Below are positions 52,506 through 64,000 of a stretch of 64,000 nucleotides of DNA, one piece after another. The notes beneath the pieces were generated by a model. The model ran no database searches. It saw only the letters and a list, made by a program, of their open reading frames with translations, and had not been told where the DNA came from. The DNA is taken from positions 12,263,851 to 12,327,850 of the forward strand of contig SSBO01000012.1 in NCBI GenBank assembly GCA_005281725.1, in the 5' to 3' direction. Source of the stretch: Wuchereria bancrofti. Taxonomy: Eukaryota > Nematoda > Chromadorea > Rhabditida > Onchocercidae. How positions within the stretch are numbered: position 1 is the first letter of the stretch; every line of letters begins with the position of its first letter. The position numbers were made by a program, and so were the translations under genes.

Positions 52506-53067
52506 AGCCTCGACCATTTGCTAAATCGATTTACGTCGATTAATTTGAAGGTTTTATCGATAGTAAAATGTGCTACAATCGTTTGACTTTCTTCTTCGCT
52601 TTCATGTTCGTTATGATTTTCATTGAAATTATATTCCCAGACTGGCCATGTTGATTCTTCCTTCGCTAACCAATCTGGTCCTTCCCACCATAATTCAATT
52701 TGTGTAAGACGAAGTGGGGAAAGTCCTCTAGTGGCCACATCAGCTGGATTAAATTCACTTGGAATATAGCGAAATGAGAACTTCGTTTGTCTTATTTCTT
52801 CAACTCGATTTTGGACGAATTTCGGTAATAGGCGAGAATGATTTTGTATCCAATGTAAAGCGCATTTGGAATCTGACCATAAGGTGACATTAATATTCTC
52901 TAATTCCATTTGTTTAATAACAAATTGAACAATGCGTACTCCTATCAGCACGGCTAATAATTCTAATCTTGGAATAGTCATACCTTTGATGGGAGCAATT
53001 CTCGATTTGGCGAAAACTAAAGAAGCTTTCCTGTTTTGAGTGACGTATACCGTAGCTGCATATGCAG
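52506..53067 (-). pseudogene. Second BEL/Pao RNase H piece, better preserved
   Basis: One open frame from the contig edge (53067) to the gap (52506), about 187 codons. It covers most of RNase H ([39 protein letters not shown]) and the linker towards the integrase (VAHFTIDKTFKLIDVNRF). It is closely similar to 49450-49990 but keeps the tryptophan codon and the two residues lost there. It starts abruptly at the single N at 53068, so its upstream part is missing. Confidence 0.88.
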
Positions 53068-53155
53068 NGTATAATGCAAAATAATGAAAAAATAAAAGTT
53101 GGACTAATAAAATAATCATCTATTATTGATAATAATAATAAACAAAATATATATA

Positions 53156-53397
53156 TTATTTTAAAAAAGAAATAATTTTGCAATGTGTGAAATGTTCAGG
53201 ACGATACATTAGGTAAACGGTTGAGAGGAAATAAAGAATTGCTATAAACAGTGGAATTGTCATACAATATGTAAATAATCCACCAATAAGAATTCTAGGA
53301 AAGTAATCAATCAACAAAAGTATTAGCATGAAAATTATGATAATTAGCAATAAGAATGATTTGATAGAGTACATGAAATTTTGAACAAAATATTTCA
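53156..53397 (-). CDS. Second copy of the possible membrane-protein exon
   Basis: Identical to 34139-34380, including the upstream acceptor, because both lie in the 940-bp exact block. The identity adds no evidence for coding function; it probably reflects the same molecule assembled twice. Confidence 0.28.
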
Positions 53398-54764
53398 CTA
53401 AAATAAAAAAATATACAAAAAAAATATAAAAAAATAATCAAAAAAAAATGTAATCGATCAATTAAAAAAAAGAGGAACAGATGAAATATAAGTGTTGAAA
53501 TTAGTTTATCATTAAAAAGAGATTTATAGCTATGATTTCTTAAAAATATCATTAATCTTTATAATTAGGACATAAAATGTGGACAAACATAGAAATTTGA
53601 ATCGAAATGATCTAAATTGATTATTTTTCTGTCTAAGAAAATTAATTTTATGCAAAAAAAAAGATTTTCCATAATACTTTTAAACGAAATAAAAGAAAAA
53701 AAAAATGATAATGAATAGCTATTTGATTTAGAAGATATTTGCTTTAGATTATTTTATACAAATTGATCAAGCATATCAGATTGTATTGAAATAAAAAAGA
53801 AAACGTCAGATATGTAAATAACTAAATAAATTGTATGAAAATAGGACAGGTAATTTTTGTTTGAAATATTGAAGCTATCTGAAAGATTTACCTCACTGGA
53901 AGTGTTAATTGTTGATTTTTCTTATGCATAATAATGAATATAAATTGGAAATTATTTGACAAACACAAAAACATTTCTGGGTAATATGATTTTCTAAAAA
54001 TAAAATTTGTAACGATTTTATATGATAATTGAATTTCTATTATAATTTAAATATCTCTTACTTTTCTTTTAAAGATAAATACAATTAGATTGCAATAATA
54101 ATTTGTTATGTTTTATTTTAAAAAATACCCTATTATGTAATAGAATTATAGTTTTCTTCTCGCAACCGCTTTACTAAATAATTGGAATAACTTAAACGTT
54201 TTAAAAATTATTTTTTTAAACATCTAATTTGATAAAAAGAAAAAATTATTTATCATAACAGATCTTATCAGTAATTTTTATTATCAGCCATTAGAAAATT
54301 TTTCAACTTAAATGTGTTAGGCTAGAAATTATTTAATAAGTTCCGAATTTTATTTTATCGTAAAAAAGAGAGGATGGAGGAGAGTGATTCATTGTTTATC
54401 AACAATTTAGCTAATATTTTAAAATGAAAATGGGAAAGGACGAAGATAAAATTGTCAATATCTGAAATAACCAATCAGTTCGAATTGAATCGAAATCATT
54501 TTTTACTTTTCGAATTAATTGTGCTAATTTTGAAATAATAAAATAACAAGAAACAATGTTAATAATTTCCTGCATTTCAAGTTTAAAAGAAACGAAAAAA
54601 ACGATTTAATCAATCATTCTAACTTAACTTATTTTTTCATTTAATTCATATTTTTTTCTCCTCTGTTTTTCATTTTCCTTAAATTGTTAAAGTTTTCATT
54701 ACTTTTTCTCATTATTCTACTTTTCATTACTTAGCCTTTTACATGCAATCCTTCCTTCCACCGT

Positions 54765-55163
54765 TTCATTCATTCATTCATTCATTCATTCATTCATTCA
54801 TTCATTCATTCATTCATTCATTCATTCATTCATTCATTCATTCATTCATTCATTCATTCATTCATTCATTCATTCATTCATTCATTCATTCATTCATTCA
54901 TTCATTCATTCATTCATTCATTCATTCATTCATTCATTCATTCATTCATTCATTCATTCATTCATTCATTCATTCATTCATTCATTCATTCATTCATTCA
55001 TTCATTCATTCATTCATTCATTCATTCATTCATTCATTCATTCATTCATTCATTCATTCATTCATTCATTCATTCATTCATTCATTCATTCATTCATTCA
55101 TTCATTCATTCATTCATTCATTCATTCATTCATTCATTCATTCATTCATTCATTCATTCATTC
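54765..55163 (+). repeat. (TTCA)n microsatellite, about 100 units
   Basis: Almost pure tetranucleotide tract of about 399 bp. The matching place in copy 1 (35755-35774) has about five units. It opens a false Phe-Ile-His-Ser frame of 147 codons that is not a gene. Confidence 0.97.
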
Positions 55164-55885
55164 GTTTTTTAATTTTCGTTTGTTAAAGTATCCAATGTCA
55201 CAAATCTCTCACATTTCTTTCTTTCTTTTTTAATTTTAACATAGGAATAAGTTCATACGATAATTTTTCCATCTGTCATTATTTTCATACAGTAATCATA
55301 ATTCCGGATTCGGATTCAAAAAGAAAAAATCCATATATGATCAAGAATTATCATATTATTACCAATAAGTGATAATAGAAGTTATTGCAGATTTTTATCT
55401 TTTACAAATTAATACCGTGCAAAATGTTTAACTATTGTTTTCAAAATTTTGAACAAATAAATAATTATTTGCTACATTCTTTTTTTGTAATTAATTGTTT
55501 ACATTATTCTCGAATGAAACTTATACCGTAATGAAGATTAAATAATTTTGGGTGCTCTAAAGGAGAAGAAGGAGAGAGCTGTATATGCTAGCTGATAACA
55601 AACATTTTTATCATAATTTAACACTTAAAATGATTAAATCCTGTCTACAGGGTAGTGATGGTTTATTGATAATGTACTGATAAGAGCAAAAAGGTGCATC
55701 ACATTATCATTCTAAGATTATTTACTAATTTTATTGCTTTGGAACGCTGTTCACTGGTTGATCGGTTGATTCAGTAATTAAATTATTATTATTTATATTT
55801 CATTATTGCTATCATCAACTAATTATTATTTTCTATTAATTCTAACAAAAAAATTTTTACTGAATTTATTCAACTAAAGGAAATA

Positions 55886-55893
55886 ATGGCAAA
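55886..55893 (+). CDS. Candidate first coding mini-exon (copy 2)
   Basis: The counterpart of 36305-36312: ATGGCAAA followed by GTAAGT, unchanged although nearby bases differ (AAAGAAATA against AAGGAAATA before it). No partner exon found. Confidence 0.25.
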
Positions 55894-56304
55894 GTAAGTT
55901 CTATCGTGCAATTTTATTCATTTATTTTGCTAAATTTTAACCTTCCAAAAATTTTCTGCAAAATTGCTAAACTAAAAAACATATATATTTCTTTGTTTAA
56001 ATTATTTGTCAGTAAACATATATGCCCATGTTAGCTTTTTTCGAAATGATAAAATTTGACATACTGAATTTTAAGATTACAAAATATTTTAAAATTACAG
56101 TAATATTTTTAAATTACTGTAATATTTTAAAAGTTTACAAATATTTCAAAAATTCACCATTCTTTTTGTTTACATTATCTGTATCAAAAAAAAAAAAAAA
56201 TTTTTTTTCAAATATAGCTGAAAGTTATTAGCTACTTTAAGCTGAAATTAAAATTTTATATTCTATGAAAAATCAAACTGTATTAAAACATTTGTAGTTT
56301 ATTG

Positions 56305-56647
56305 ACACAAATGATTTCGATAAATATGCAATTAATTACTCATTTATTTAAAATACAAAAAACATAAAAAATTAAAGAAAAAAATTTCACTTATTTAAAA
56401 TAAACCAATCCAACGAATTGTCTAAAGTGCTAAATAATTTAAATTGACTTTAAGCTAATCATTTTCCTTTATTTCTAACACTTTTTACTTCTTTATTTTT
56501 GCTCTGCTCCCATAATTTAACGACATCGAACTTTTTCTTTTTACCAATTAAAATTACTACAACATAATTAGTCTATGTTAATAATGTAAATAATTGAAGG
56601 AGCAGAGCAAAAATAAAGAAGTAAAAAGTGTTAGAAATAAAGGAAAA
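56305..56647. repeat. Foldback with perfect 49-bp arms; segment inverted relative to copy 1
   Basis: Arms 56462-56510 and 56599-56647 are exact inverted repeats around an 88-bp spacer. Copy 1 has the spacer and right arm in the same order (about 36971-37110) but no left arm. The bases left of the left arm (56305-56461) are the reverse complement of what follows the arm in copy 1 (about 37110-37262). So one copy carries an inverted duplication plus a relocated tail. Confidence 0.85.
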
Positions 56648-57149
56648 AATTTGTAAAAAAAAAAAAAAAAATTTTTTGAAAAAAATGAAAATTTGTTTTG
56701 TACTACTTTTTTTCAATAAACCATTATAGTCTCATTCTTCTATCAATAATTGCTCCATTTACGTGTAATCGTGAAATATTGACGTAACCTACGTATGCAA
56801 ATATATTGTATTGCCATCATTGGTATATTCTTTCCTAGTTTTATATTACGACATGGGTAATATTAAATATTTTCTGAATAACTATACCATTTATGGGATT
56901 AAATAATTCATTTTAAACATTTTCTGAAGTTTTCTAGCAAAATACTTTTTGTGAAGTATTTAAACAGTTAGTATAATTTTAATTCGACTATTATTATCTC
57001 TAAATTATAAGCTCTTATTGAAGAAAAAGGGACAAAAAAACTAACAAATAAATTTGCTAATCATTCTTGAATATATTATTTAAAGAAATGCTACCAATGC
57101 TAATAATAATCTTTTTGAAGGAAAAAAATTTTTTTCTTTGATTTTTTGC

Positions 57150-60100
57150 ATAAATTAAAACAAACAAAGATTGAAATAAAGATAGAGAACGATCGAAATG
57201 GATAATACAAAAAGAACAAAAAACAAACAATTTGCTAATCTAAAATAATTCATTAATTTATTCATTGCATTTAGAATAATTCGAATAAATTTTTTCCCTT
57301 CCTTTTGTTTTTTCTCTTTTTTTATTTTTTGTTGATATTATTATTAAAATTCATAAAATGCCAACATCAATATTGAAGTATTTTATAAGTATCTAACAAA
57401 TATTTCCCTTTCTTCTTTTTATTTTTCATTTCCATTAGTAATTATCGCTTAATGATTATTGATTCATTGCTAAAATGAAAAATGATTTAGCAAATTTGCT
57501 AGCATTTTATCATTATTTTATCCTTCATTGTCTTTTGATAGTAGTGTGATATGTGATAAATAAACAAATATTATTATGATAGTATGTTTATATGTTTAGT
57601 AAAATATGCTAAAAATTTTCCCACGGGTAATTTAAAAAAGAAAAGATGCATATATTATTTCGCTCTTTCATCTCTAAGCTTAGCTTACTTGTTTTCTTCA
57701 ATTCTTCAAATTTGGTATATCAATTTTCAAATCACTTAGCTTCTTTTTATTTAACTTACTTCTTTCTCCGCTTCCCTTCTTTTTTCTCTCTCCTTCTCTC
57801 TCTCGTCATTTCACTTTTTCTTTTAATGTCAAATCCTTTTCATTAAGACTAAAGCTTGACAGTAGTGACAAATTTTATGCTATCAAATTTTTGAAATATA
57901 ATTTTGCTATTAGTGAAAAAGAGACAAAATATGAAAAGAAAGAAAAAAAATGAAGAAAAAGAAATGAGAACTTTAAATAAAAAAATAAGAAATAAAAAAA
58001 TTTTCTTTATCTAAAAAAGAAAACAAAACATTTTCTTTCGAAATTGTTATTGGAACTAATAGCAATTTCTTGTTCTATAAAATTTTTACCTATTTCTCAT
58101 TCATTTTGCTTTCTTAATAAGTTTTTCTATACAAATTTTTTTTGGTAATTAATTCCTCTTTAATGGTTATTTCATTTTTCTACTAACTAAGTAATACATT
58201 ACAAGCATACCTGTTTGCTTTTTTGAGCAATTAGAATAAAATGAATTCACTTTCTTCTTATTCCTTCCGAAAACAAAACAAAAATAAAAGCAATCAAAGT
58301 AACAGAAGAAATTTTTTCCGATGAGAAATAATAATAAAAAAAAAAATTGAAATAATTAGAAATTGAATAAACAAATACTTTTTTTTCATACAAAAAATTG
58401 CTTATTTATTTCTTTTTAATTTTCTTTTCGTTTAAGTGCAAAATAATGCAGCAATTTCTGCTTGACTAATCAATTAACATCCATGTAATTAAAATTATGT
58501 TATGGGACAGAATGTAATGCAACAAATTTAATAGTTATTTATTCTTGGAAAATTGTCACAAAACAAATTTCAACTTTCAATCTTAGCTAATAAAACTTTA
58601 AGCTGATACTACTGTTTATTTGCATATGTCTATTAAATCTGTAATGAATTCTAGGCAATAATTATCATTGGAAAATTATCACTTAAAATTTTTTATGAGA
58701 CACAATCACTGTTATCAATGTTTCGAACTTTCAAACTAAGTGTATTTAAGTAGACAATTGTTATCAATGCTTTTGGAAAGTGGTTTTTTTNATAAATTAA
58801 AACAAACAAAGATTGAAATAAAGATAGAGAACGATCGAAATGGATAATACAAAAAGAACAAAAAACAAACAATTTGCTAATCTAAAATAATTCATTAATT
58901 TATTCATTGCATTTAGAATAATTCGAATAAATTTTTTCCCTTCCTTTTGTTTTTTCTCTTTTTTTATTTTTTGTTGATATTATTATTAAAATTCATAAAA
59001 TGCCAACATCAATATTGAAGTATTTTATAAGTATCTAACAAATATTTCCCTTTCTTCTTTTTATTTTTCATTTCCATTAGTAATTATCGCTTAATGATTA
59101 TTGATTCATTGCTAAAATGAAAAATGATTTAGCAAATTTGCTAGCATTTTATCATTATTTTATCCTTCATTGTCTTTTGATAGTAGTGTGATATGTGATA
59201 AATAAACAAATATTATTATGATAGTATGTTTATATGTTTAGTAAAATATGCTAAAAATTTTCCCACGGGTAATTTAAAAAAGAAAAGATGCATATATTAT
59301 TTCGCTCTTTCATCTCTAAGCTTAGCTTACTTGTTTTCTTCAATTCTTCAAATTTGGTATATCAATTTTCAAATCACTTAGCTTCTTTTTATTTAACTTA
59401 CTTCTTTCTCCGCTTCCCTTCTTTTTTCTCTCTCCTTCTCTCTCTCGTCATTTCACTTTTTCTTTTAATGTCAAATCCTTTTCATTAAGACTAAAGCTTG
59501 ACAGTAGTGACAAATTTTATGCTATCAAATTTTTGAAATATAATTTTGCTATTAGTGAAAAAGAGACAAAATATGAAAAGAAAGAAAAAAAATGAAGAAA
59601 AAGAAATGAGAACTTTAAATAAAAAAATAAGAAATAAAAAAATTTTCTTTATCTAAAAAAGAAAACAAAACATTTTCTTTCGAAATTGTTATTGGAACTA
59701 ATAGCAATTTCTTGTTCTATAAAATTTTTACCTATTTCTCATTCATTTTGCTTTCTTAATAAGTTTTTCTATACAAATTTTTTTTGGTAATTAATTCCTC
59801 TTTAATGGTTATTTCATTTTTCTACTAACTAAGTAATACATTACAAGCATACCTGTTTGCTTTTTTGAGCAATTAGAATAAAATGAATTCACTTTCTTCT
59901 TATTCCTTCCGAAAACAAAACAAAAATAAAAGCAATCAAAGTAACAGAAGAAATTTTTTCCGATGAGAAATAATAATAAAAAAAAAAATTGAAATAATTA
60001 GAAATTGAATAAACAAATACTTTTTTTTCATACAAAAAATTGCTTATTTATTTCTTTTTAATTTTCTTTTCGTTTAAGTGCAAAATAATGCAGCAATTTC

Positions 60101-60432
60101 TGCTTGACTAATCAATTAACATCCATGTAATTAAAATTATGTTATGGGACAGAATGTAATGCAACAAATTTAATAGTTATTTATTCTTGGAAAATTGTCA
60201 CAAAACAAATTTCAACTTTCAATCTTAGCTAATAAAACTTTAAGCTGATACTACTGTTTATTTGCATATGTCTATTAAATCTGTAATGAATTCTAGGCAA
60301 TAATTATCATTGGAAAATTATCACTTAAAATTTTTTATGAGACACAATCACTGTTATCAATGTTTCGAACTTTCAAACTAAGTGTATTTAAGTAGACAAT
60401 TGTTATCAATGCTTTTGGAAAGTGGTTTTTTT
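57150..60432. repeat. 1,641-bp exact direct repeat around a single N (assembly join)
   Basis: Bases 57150-58790 equal 58792-60432, with one N at 58791. Duplicate frames (57646-57846 and 59288-59488) are part of this. It is an unmerged contig overlap. Confidence 0.92.
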
Positions 60433-61700
60433 AAATAGTCTAATTTATCTTACACTAAAAGGGAATGAAAGAATAAAATTTTAGAGGTACTTAGAAAAAG
60501 ATTGGAAATAAGTGATGGTGAACGGCCAACAATTTCCCTCGACGGAAATTGAACTAATAGCTTTTTAATAGCTTTAAGTTTCAAACATTTTTGTTGCTTG
60601 TCAAAAATTCAACAAATGCTTCTTCGTCCTTTTCTTTCCTAGCAAATATTTATAAATGTTGTTTATATTGTTAAACTAATTCTTTCCTTTGTCTTTATCG
60701 AAGTTAATAAGTCGAAATTGCTAGTTGCATTAAATTATTAAATTAAATTGATACTTTTATTTTCATTTATTCATATTATGAGATCAAAGGTCCTTTTTAG
60801 TGACATTAAAACATTAAACATCTTCAATGAGTTAATTTTGTTGCTAACAAAGCAATTATTAGTTTAATTAATCGAATTAATTTCAACAATTACTTCACCA
60901 TTAGAAAATTAATTTCAACCATTTGCATTTTTATTTTTTACTTAATTAAAAAAAGAAAGATATGATGAAATGACTAAAGCATATTTTGCTCGAAAAAAAA
61001 TAGAAAGTTCAGAAATGAAAAAAACGAAGAAAATGTCTTTTTTATATGATAAATGATTAATACGGTAAATGATTTTTAATCTCATTTCTTTTCTCCTTTT
61101 TTTTAAACAAAATTATTTATTATTTTTTCTTTTTAAAAATTTGTACCACTTTTTTCTCTTATTTTTTTAAACTTTTCAAAATTTTATTGCAAAATAATTC
61201 AAATGAAATGCTAATAAATCTTCAAAATGTCAGTTTTATGGATGATTTTAACGGCATGTTTGAAGTTTATCAATAATGTTTTCACAAATATGTGTCGGCG
61301 TGTGTGTGTATGTGTGTGTATGCTTGAATCGATGGCAATAAAGTCTGCAACGGTGCGATTTGTCAAGCATTAATAGATGCAGAAGAAGGCTCAATAAAAA
61401 ATTCAACGTATCTTCGAGCTAAGTAGCATGAAATTGTTAAGTATTGATATTACTCTCTAGAGAAAATTTCATATTGACCCATTTTCTAAATCTAAAATTA
61501 TCATTTTCAATCCTCAAATATTTTTTTAATTACTGCTAATAAATTATTCTTCAAAACATTTGTTGAAATATTTGCGGAAAAATGAAAATGAAAAAAAAAA
61601 AAAACTTTTCGTTTTGTTTATTTAATTTAATGCATTTAATTGTTGCAATAAATAAAATGAGTAAACGATTGATTTATTAATTGATTAATCGTTCGTTCTC

Positions 61701-61812
61701 TTCTCGGGAGAGGTGCTATTCCCGAAATGTCCGAGAATATTCCGTTGCCGAGAAAAGTTTGGTGGCAGGAGCATAGAATATGGTTCATGTAATATCCGGC
61801 TGGACAGTGTCA
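61701..61812. other. 112-bp GC-richer insertion found only in copy 2
   Basis: Copy 1 reads GTTCGTTCTC directly into a T-run and CAAAAAAG (45174-45198). Copy 2 has 112 extra bases between the same flanks, starting TTCTCGGGAGAGGTGC and ending GGACAGTGTCAC, with much higher GC than the neighbourhood. I see no terminal inverted repeat or poly-A tail and no family I recognise. Part of it can be read as a Cys/Arg-rich peptide from an upstream ATG-less frame, but nothing supports translation. Confidence 0.75.
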
Positions 61813-64000
61813 CTTTTTTTTTTCAAAAAAAAAGAGAAAAAAAAAACATTGATCTAAAAAGATTTTGGATAAATTATGCAAATATCTTTTTTTTTTGTTA
61901 TGCTTTAAGAAATATATGGGATAAATATGATATTTTAAATAACATATATAAAAAAAGAAAGAAAGAAAAATGGTTTATTGGAAATATCAGGTTATTATTT
62001 CAATTTACTTAAATTATTTCTATTATTAAAGTCATTTCAATTATGCACTTATAGACATACTTAACGTCAAAGTTGATGTCAAATGAATAGCAAAATAAAA
62101 AAAGGAAGAGAGAAAGAAAAAAACTTTATAAATCTCTTTTCTGCGATTTTCTACGATTTATTCCCATTAGGTCATTATTATCAGTTGTTATCTTTTGATG
62201 CTATTATCACCACTGTAGCATTATCACCATTGCTGGATAATAGTTGTTGTAATCATTTGTCACACTGATGAATGATATCACCGTTTACAATTGATGATGT
62301 TTGTTATTATCATCATCATCATTATCATTAATATTGGTTGTTGATGTCTTTTTGATATCATTATCTCATCATTTTGCTAACAGCTGATATCTGTCATCAA
62401 TGGGTGATGATAGCTAAAGAAAAAAAAAGAGGAAGAAAGGCAGTTGCCTGTTTTTATTGACTAAATTTTCTAACCTCTAATTAAAAGTAAGAAGAATAAT
62501 TTGTTTTGATAAGGAATTAATTATTTTTTTTCTCACATCGACCTTTAATCTCATCTAATAATATCATACAATTGACTTAAACTTCATTAATTTTTTTATT
62601 TTTCATATCTTTTTTCATACTCTATTTCTCTTCTTTTAAAATTTTTGTTCTAAAATTTTTTTAAAGTTTTCATAATTTTCATATTCTATTTCTTTTCTTT
62701 TTTTCCAAACTATCATCAAGTATCCAGTTAGGTAATTAAAATAAAAAAAAGAAAACAAGAAATGATTGTACAGTTGTGTAGTGTTTGCTATCAACAATGC
62801 CAAAATTATCATTGTTATCACTCTCATCACTATATTAATTCATTGTTATCACTATCATTAATTATTATTATTTATTGCAATCATGTCAGTCAATCACATT
62901 AGCACTTTTGTTGCAATCATTGCACAATTCTCAATTTCAATTTTTGCTATAAATTATTGATCAGTTTTGCAATATTCAATTATTCATCACTTTTTTCCCT
63001 TTTTCTTTTTCCGTTTTTTTCGCTCATTTATTTATATGCTTCATTTGTGTTATCATTAAAATTGGTTTTTTTTTTTAAATATTTGAAAATTTCAATAAAT
63101 ATAGGAGAGAAAACGGGAAGGAATGACAGTGAAACGATGCAACAATTTGATAAGCTTTTTTTTTTCTTTTTGTTGGCCTGAAATGATATCACTTAATTGA
63201 TACCAACTATCATTCTCATCATCACGTCAATATCAGAAGCGGCGCATATGTGTGCTTGTATGTGTCTGTTTGTCTGTACCTATGCATGAATAAGTTATGT
63301 CTATGTATGTGTGTGTGTATGCTTATTTGAAGTACAATAAAAAACTTTTCATTTATCCTTGGTGGAAAAGTATGTGTGTATGTGCGTGTATGTGTTTGCA
63401 TGTGTGTATGTCTTGCAAACTAATAGGAAGCAGTTTGGTCTATTAGACCAGGAAGTTTCTCTCTCTCTTGTTAGCCATTACATTTTTTCTTTTTTTTATT
63501 GCTCATTTCTTAACAGAAAGAAAAGTGAAAGAAATTTTAAATTCGAAAAAAAAAAGAAAAAAAAAAACAAAAAATTCTTGTTTAAACAGAAATAAAGTTC
63601 GACTTTTTTTTGTTCAATTGACAAAAACGTAAATTTGGTGTATTCCTAATACATTTTCTTATTCTTTTTTAATTAGAATATTTTAGGCAAAAATTTAAAT
63701 TACAAATTTACTGTAGAAAAAAAAAGAAATTTGGCAAAGATATTTTTATTTATGTTTAAGAGGTATTTTGTTTTATATGCCCAAATATACATATATATTA
63801 TATATATAATTGCCAATAATTTAAATTTTTTAGAATTTAATTGTTATTTCGTTTTGATTTTTTTCACTTGCTTATTATACTCTTTTTTTAAAAAAATCAA
63901 ATAATTCTATTGAATTAAGCATAATTGTAGGTGTAATTTTAATTTAACTTCCATTTAAATTAACTTATTTCGAGCAAAATTTATTTCAATATATCATATA

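Larger units (their letters stand above)
48198..53067 (-). mobile_element. Decayed BEL/Pao-type LTR retrotransposon, two pieces
   Basis: On the minus strand the order is gag zinc knuckle, aspartic protease, reverse transcriptase, RNase H, integrase and a C-terminal DUF5641-like domain. That is the BEL/Pao pol order. The main piece (48198-52093) is broken by frameshifts and stops at almost every domain boundary. A second piece (52506-53067) carries the RNase H region again, in the same orientation, without those breaks. Ns fill 52094-52505 and 53068. Whether these are two elements or one mis-scaffolded element cannot be decided here. No long terminal repeats were recognised. Confidence 0.92.
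53069..64000. repeat. Copy 2 of the long duplicated region (or second haplotype)
   Basis: Begins straight after the N at 53068 and matches 34052-47211 in the same orientation. The first 940 bp are exact, the rest diverged. Differences include a roughly 400-bp (TTCA)n tract, a foldback inversion (56305-56647), loss of about 540 bp matching 37260-37795, and a 112-bp insertion (61701-61812). No supported gene is inside beyond the copied candidate exons. Confidence 0.85.

Noticed and set aside
52023..52517. Open frames of about 165 codons on both strands
   Set aside because: They cover the 412-N gap, so nearly all residues are unknown.
54743..55186. 147-codon Phe-Ile-His-Ser frame
   Set aside because: Produced by the (TTCA)n tract, which is open in this phase by composition alone.
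57646..59488. Two identical 66-codon frames as a duplicated gene
   Set aside because: They are the same bases repeated by the assembly join at 58791, and the peptide is a chance hydrophobic run.

Overview
This is an AT-rich animal nuclear window, most consistent with a nematode. The evidence is compact multi-exon genes with small introns ending in TTTCAG/TTGCAG-type acceptors, AG acceptors a few bases upstream of several start codons (as expected where a spliced leader is added), and a decayed BEL/Pao retrotransposon. A filarial-type (clade III) worm is possible, but I cannot prove a species.

Left part (1-26,500) holds the genes. After about 8.4 kb of apparent intergenic DNA with a (TCAA)n block come five gene models, rebuilt exon by exon with consistent splice phases. 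They are (1) a minus-strand, seven-exon gene for a 390-residue protein I do not recognise (8446-12336); (2) a plus-strand gene for a VAP-like MSP-domain protein with a C-terminal membrane anchor, whose first exon I could not find (14475-16940); (3) a two-exon C2H2 zinc-finger gene (18705-19539); (4) a minus-strand six-exon gene for a seven-transmembrane receptor-like protein of 367 residues (19963-22296); (5) a minus-strand four-exon Mpv17/PMP22-family gene of 185 residues, closest by eye to MPV17L2 (24580-26509). Genes 1 and 2 diverge from a GC-richer island at about 13.03-13.56 kb. I see no evidence that the five form one pathway.

Right part (26.5-64 kb) is mostly non-coding. It has microsatellites, an isolated spliced-looking exon (33483-33530), and a long region present twice: copy 1 at 34052-47211 and copy 2 at 53069-64000. 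The first 940 bp of the copies are identical; the rest is diverged, with repeat expansion, an inverted segment, a copy-specific hairpin and a 112-bp insertion. Two pieces of a broken BEL/Pao element (48198-52093 and 52506-53067, split by a 412-N gap) lie between them. The layout fits two haplotypes placed end to end by the assembler, although a true segmental duplication is not excluded.

The assembly itself is faulty in places. Seven single Ns and two short N runs sit at joins where the sequence after the N repeats sequence before it (162 bp to about 1.6 kb). These look like unmerged contig overlaps, not biological repeats, and they inflate the window by several kb. No operon, CRISPR, rRNA or tRNA gene was seen, and I found no convincing new multi-gene system. 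The most interesting leads are the hairpins, the two-copy comparison and the unrecognised proteins.
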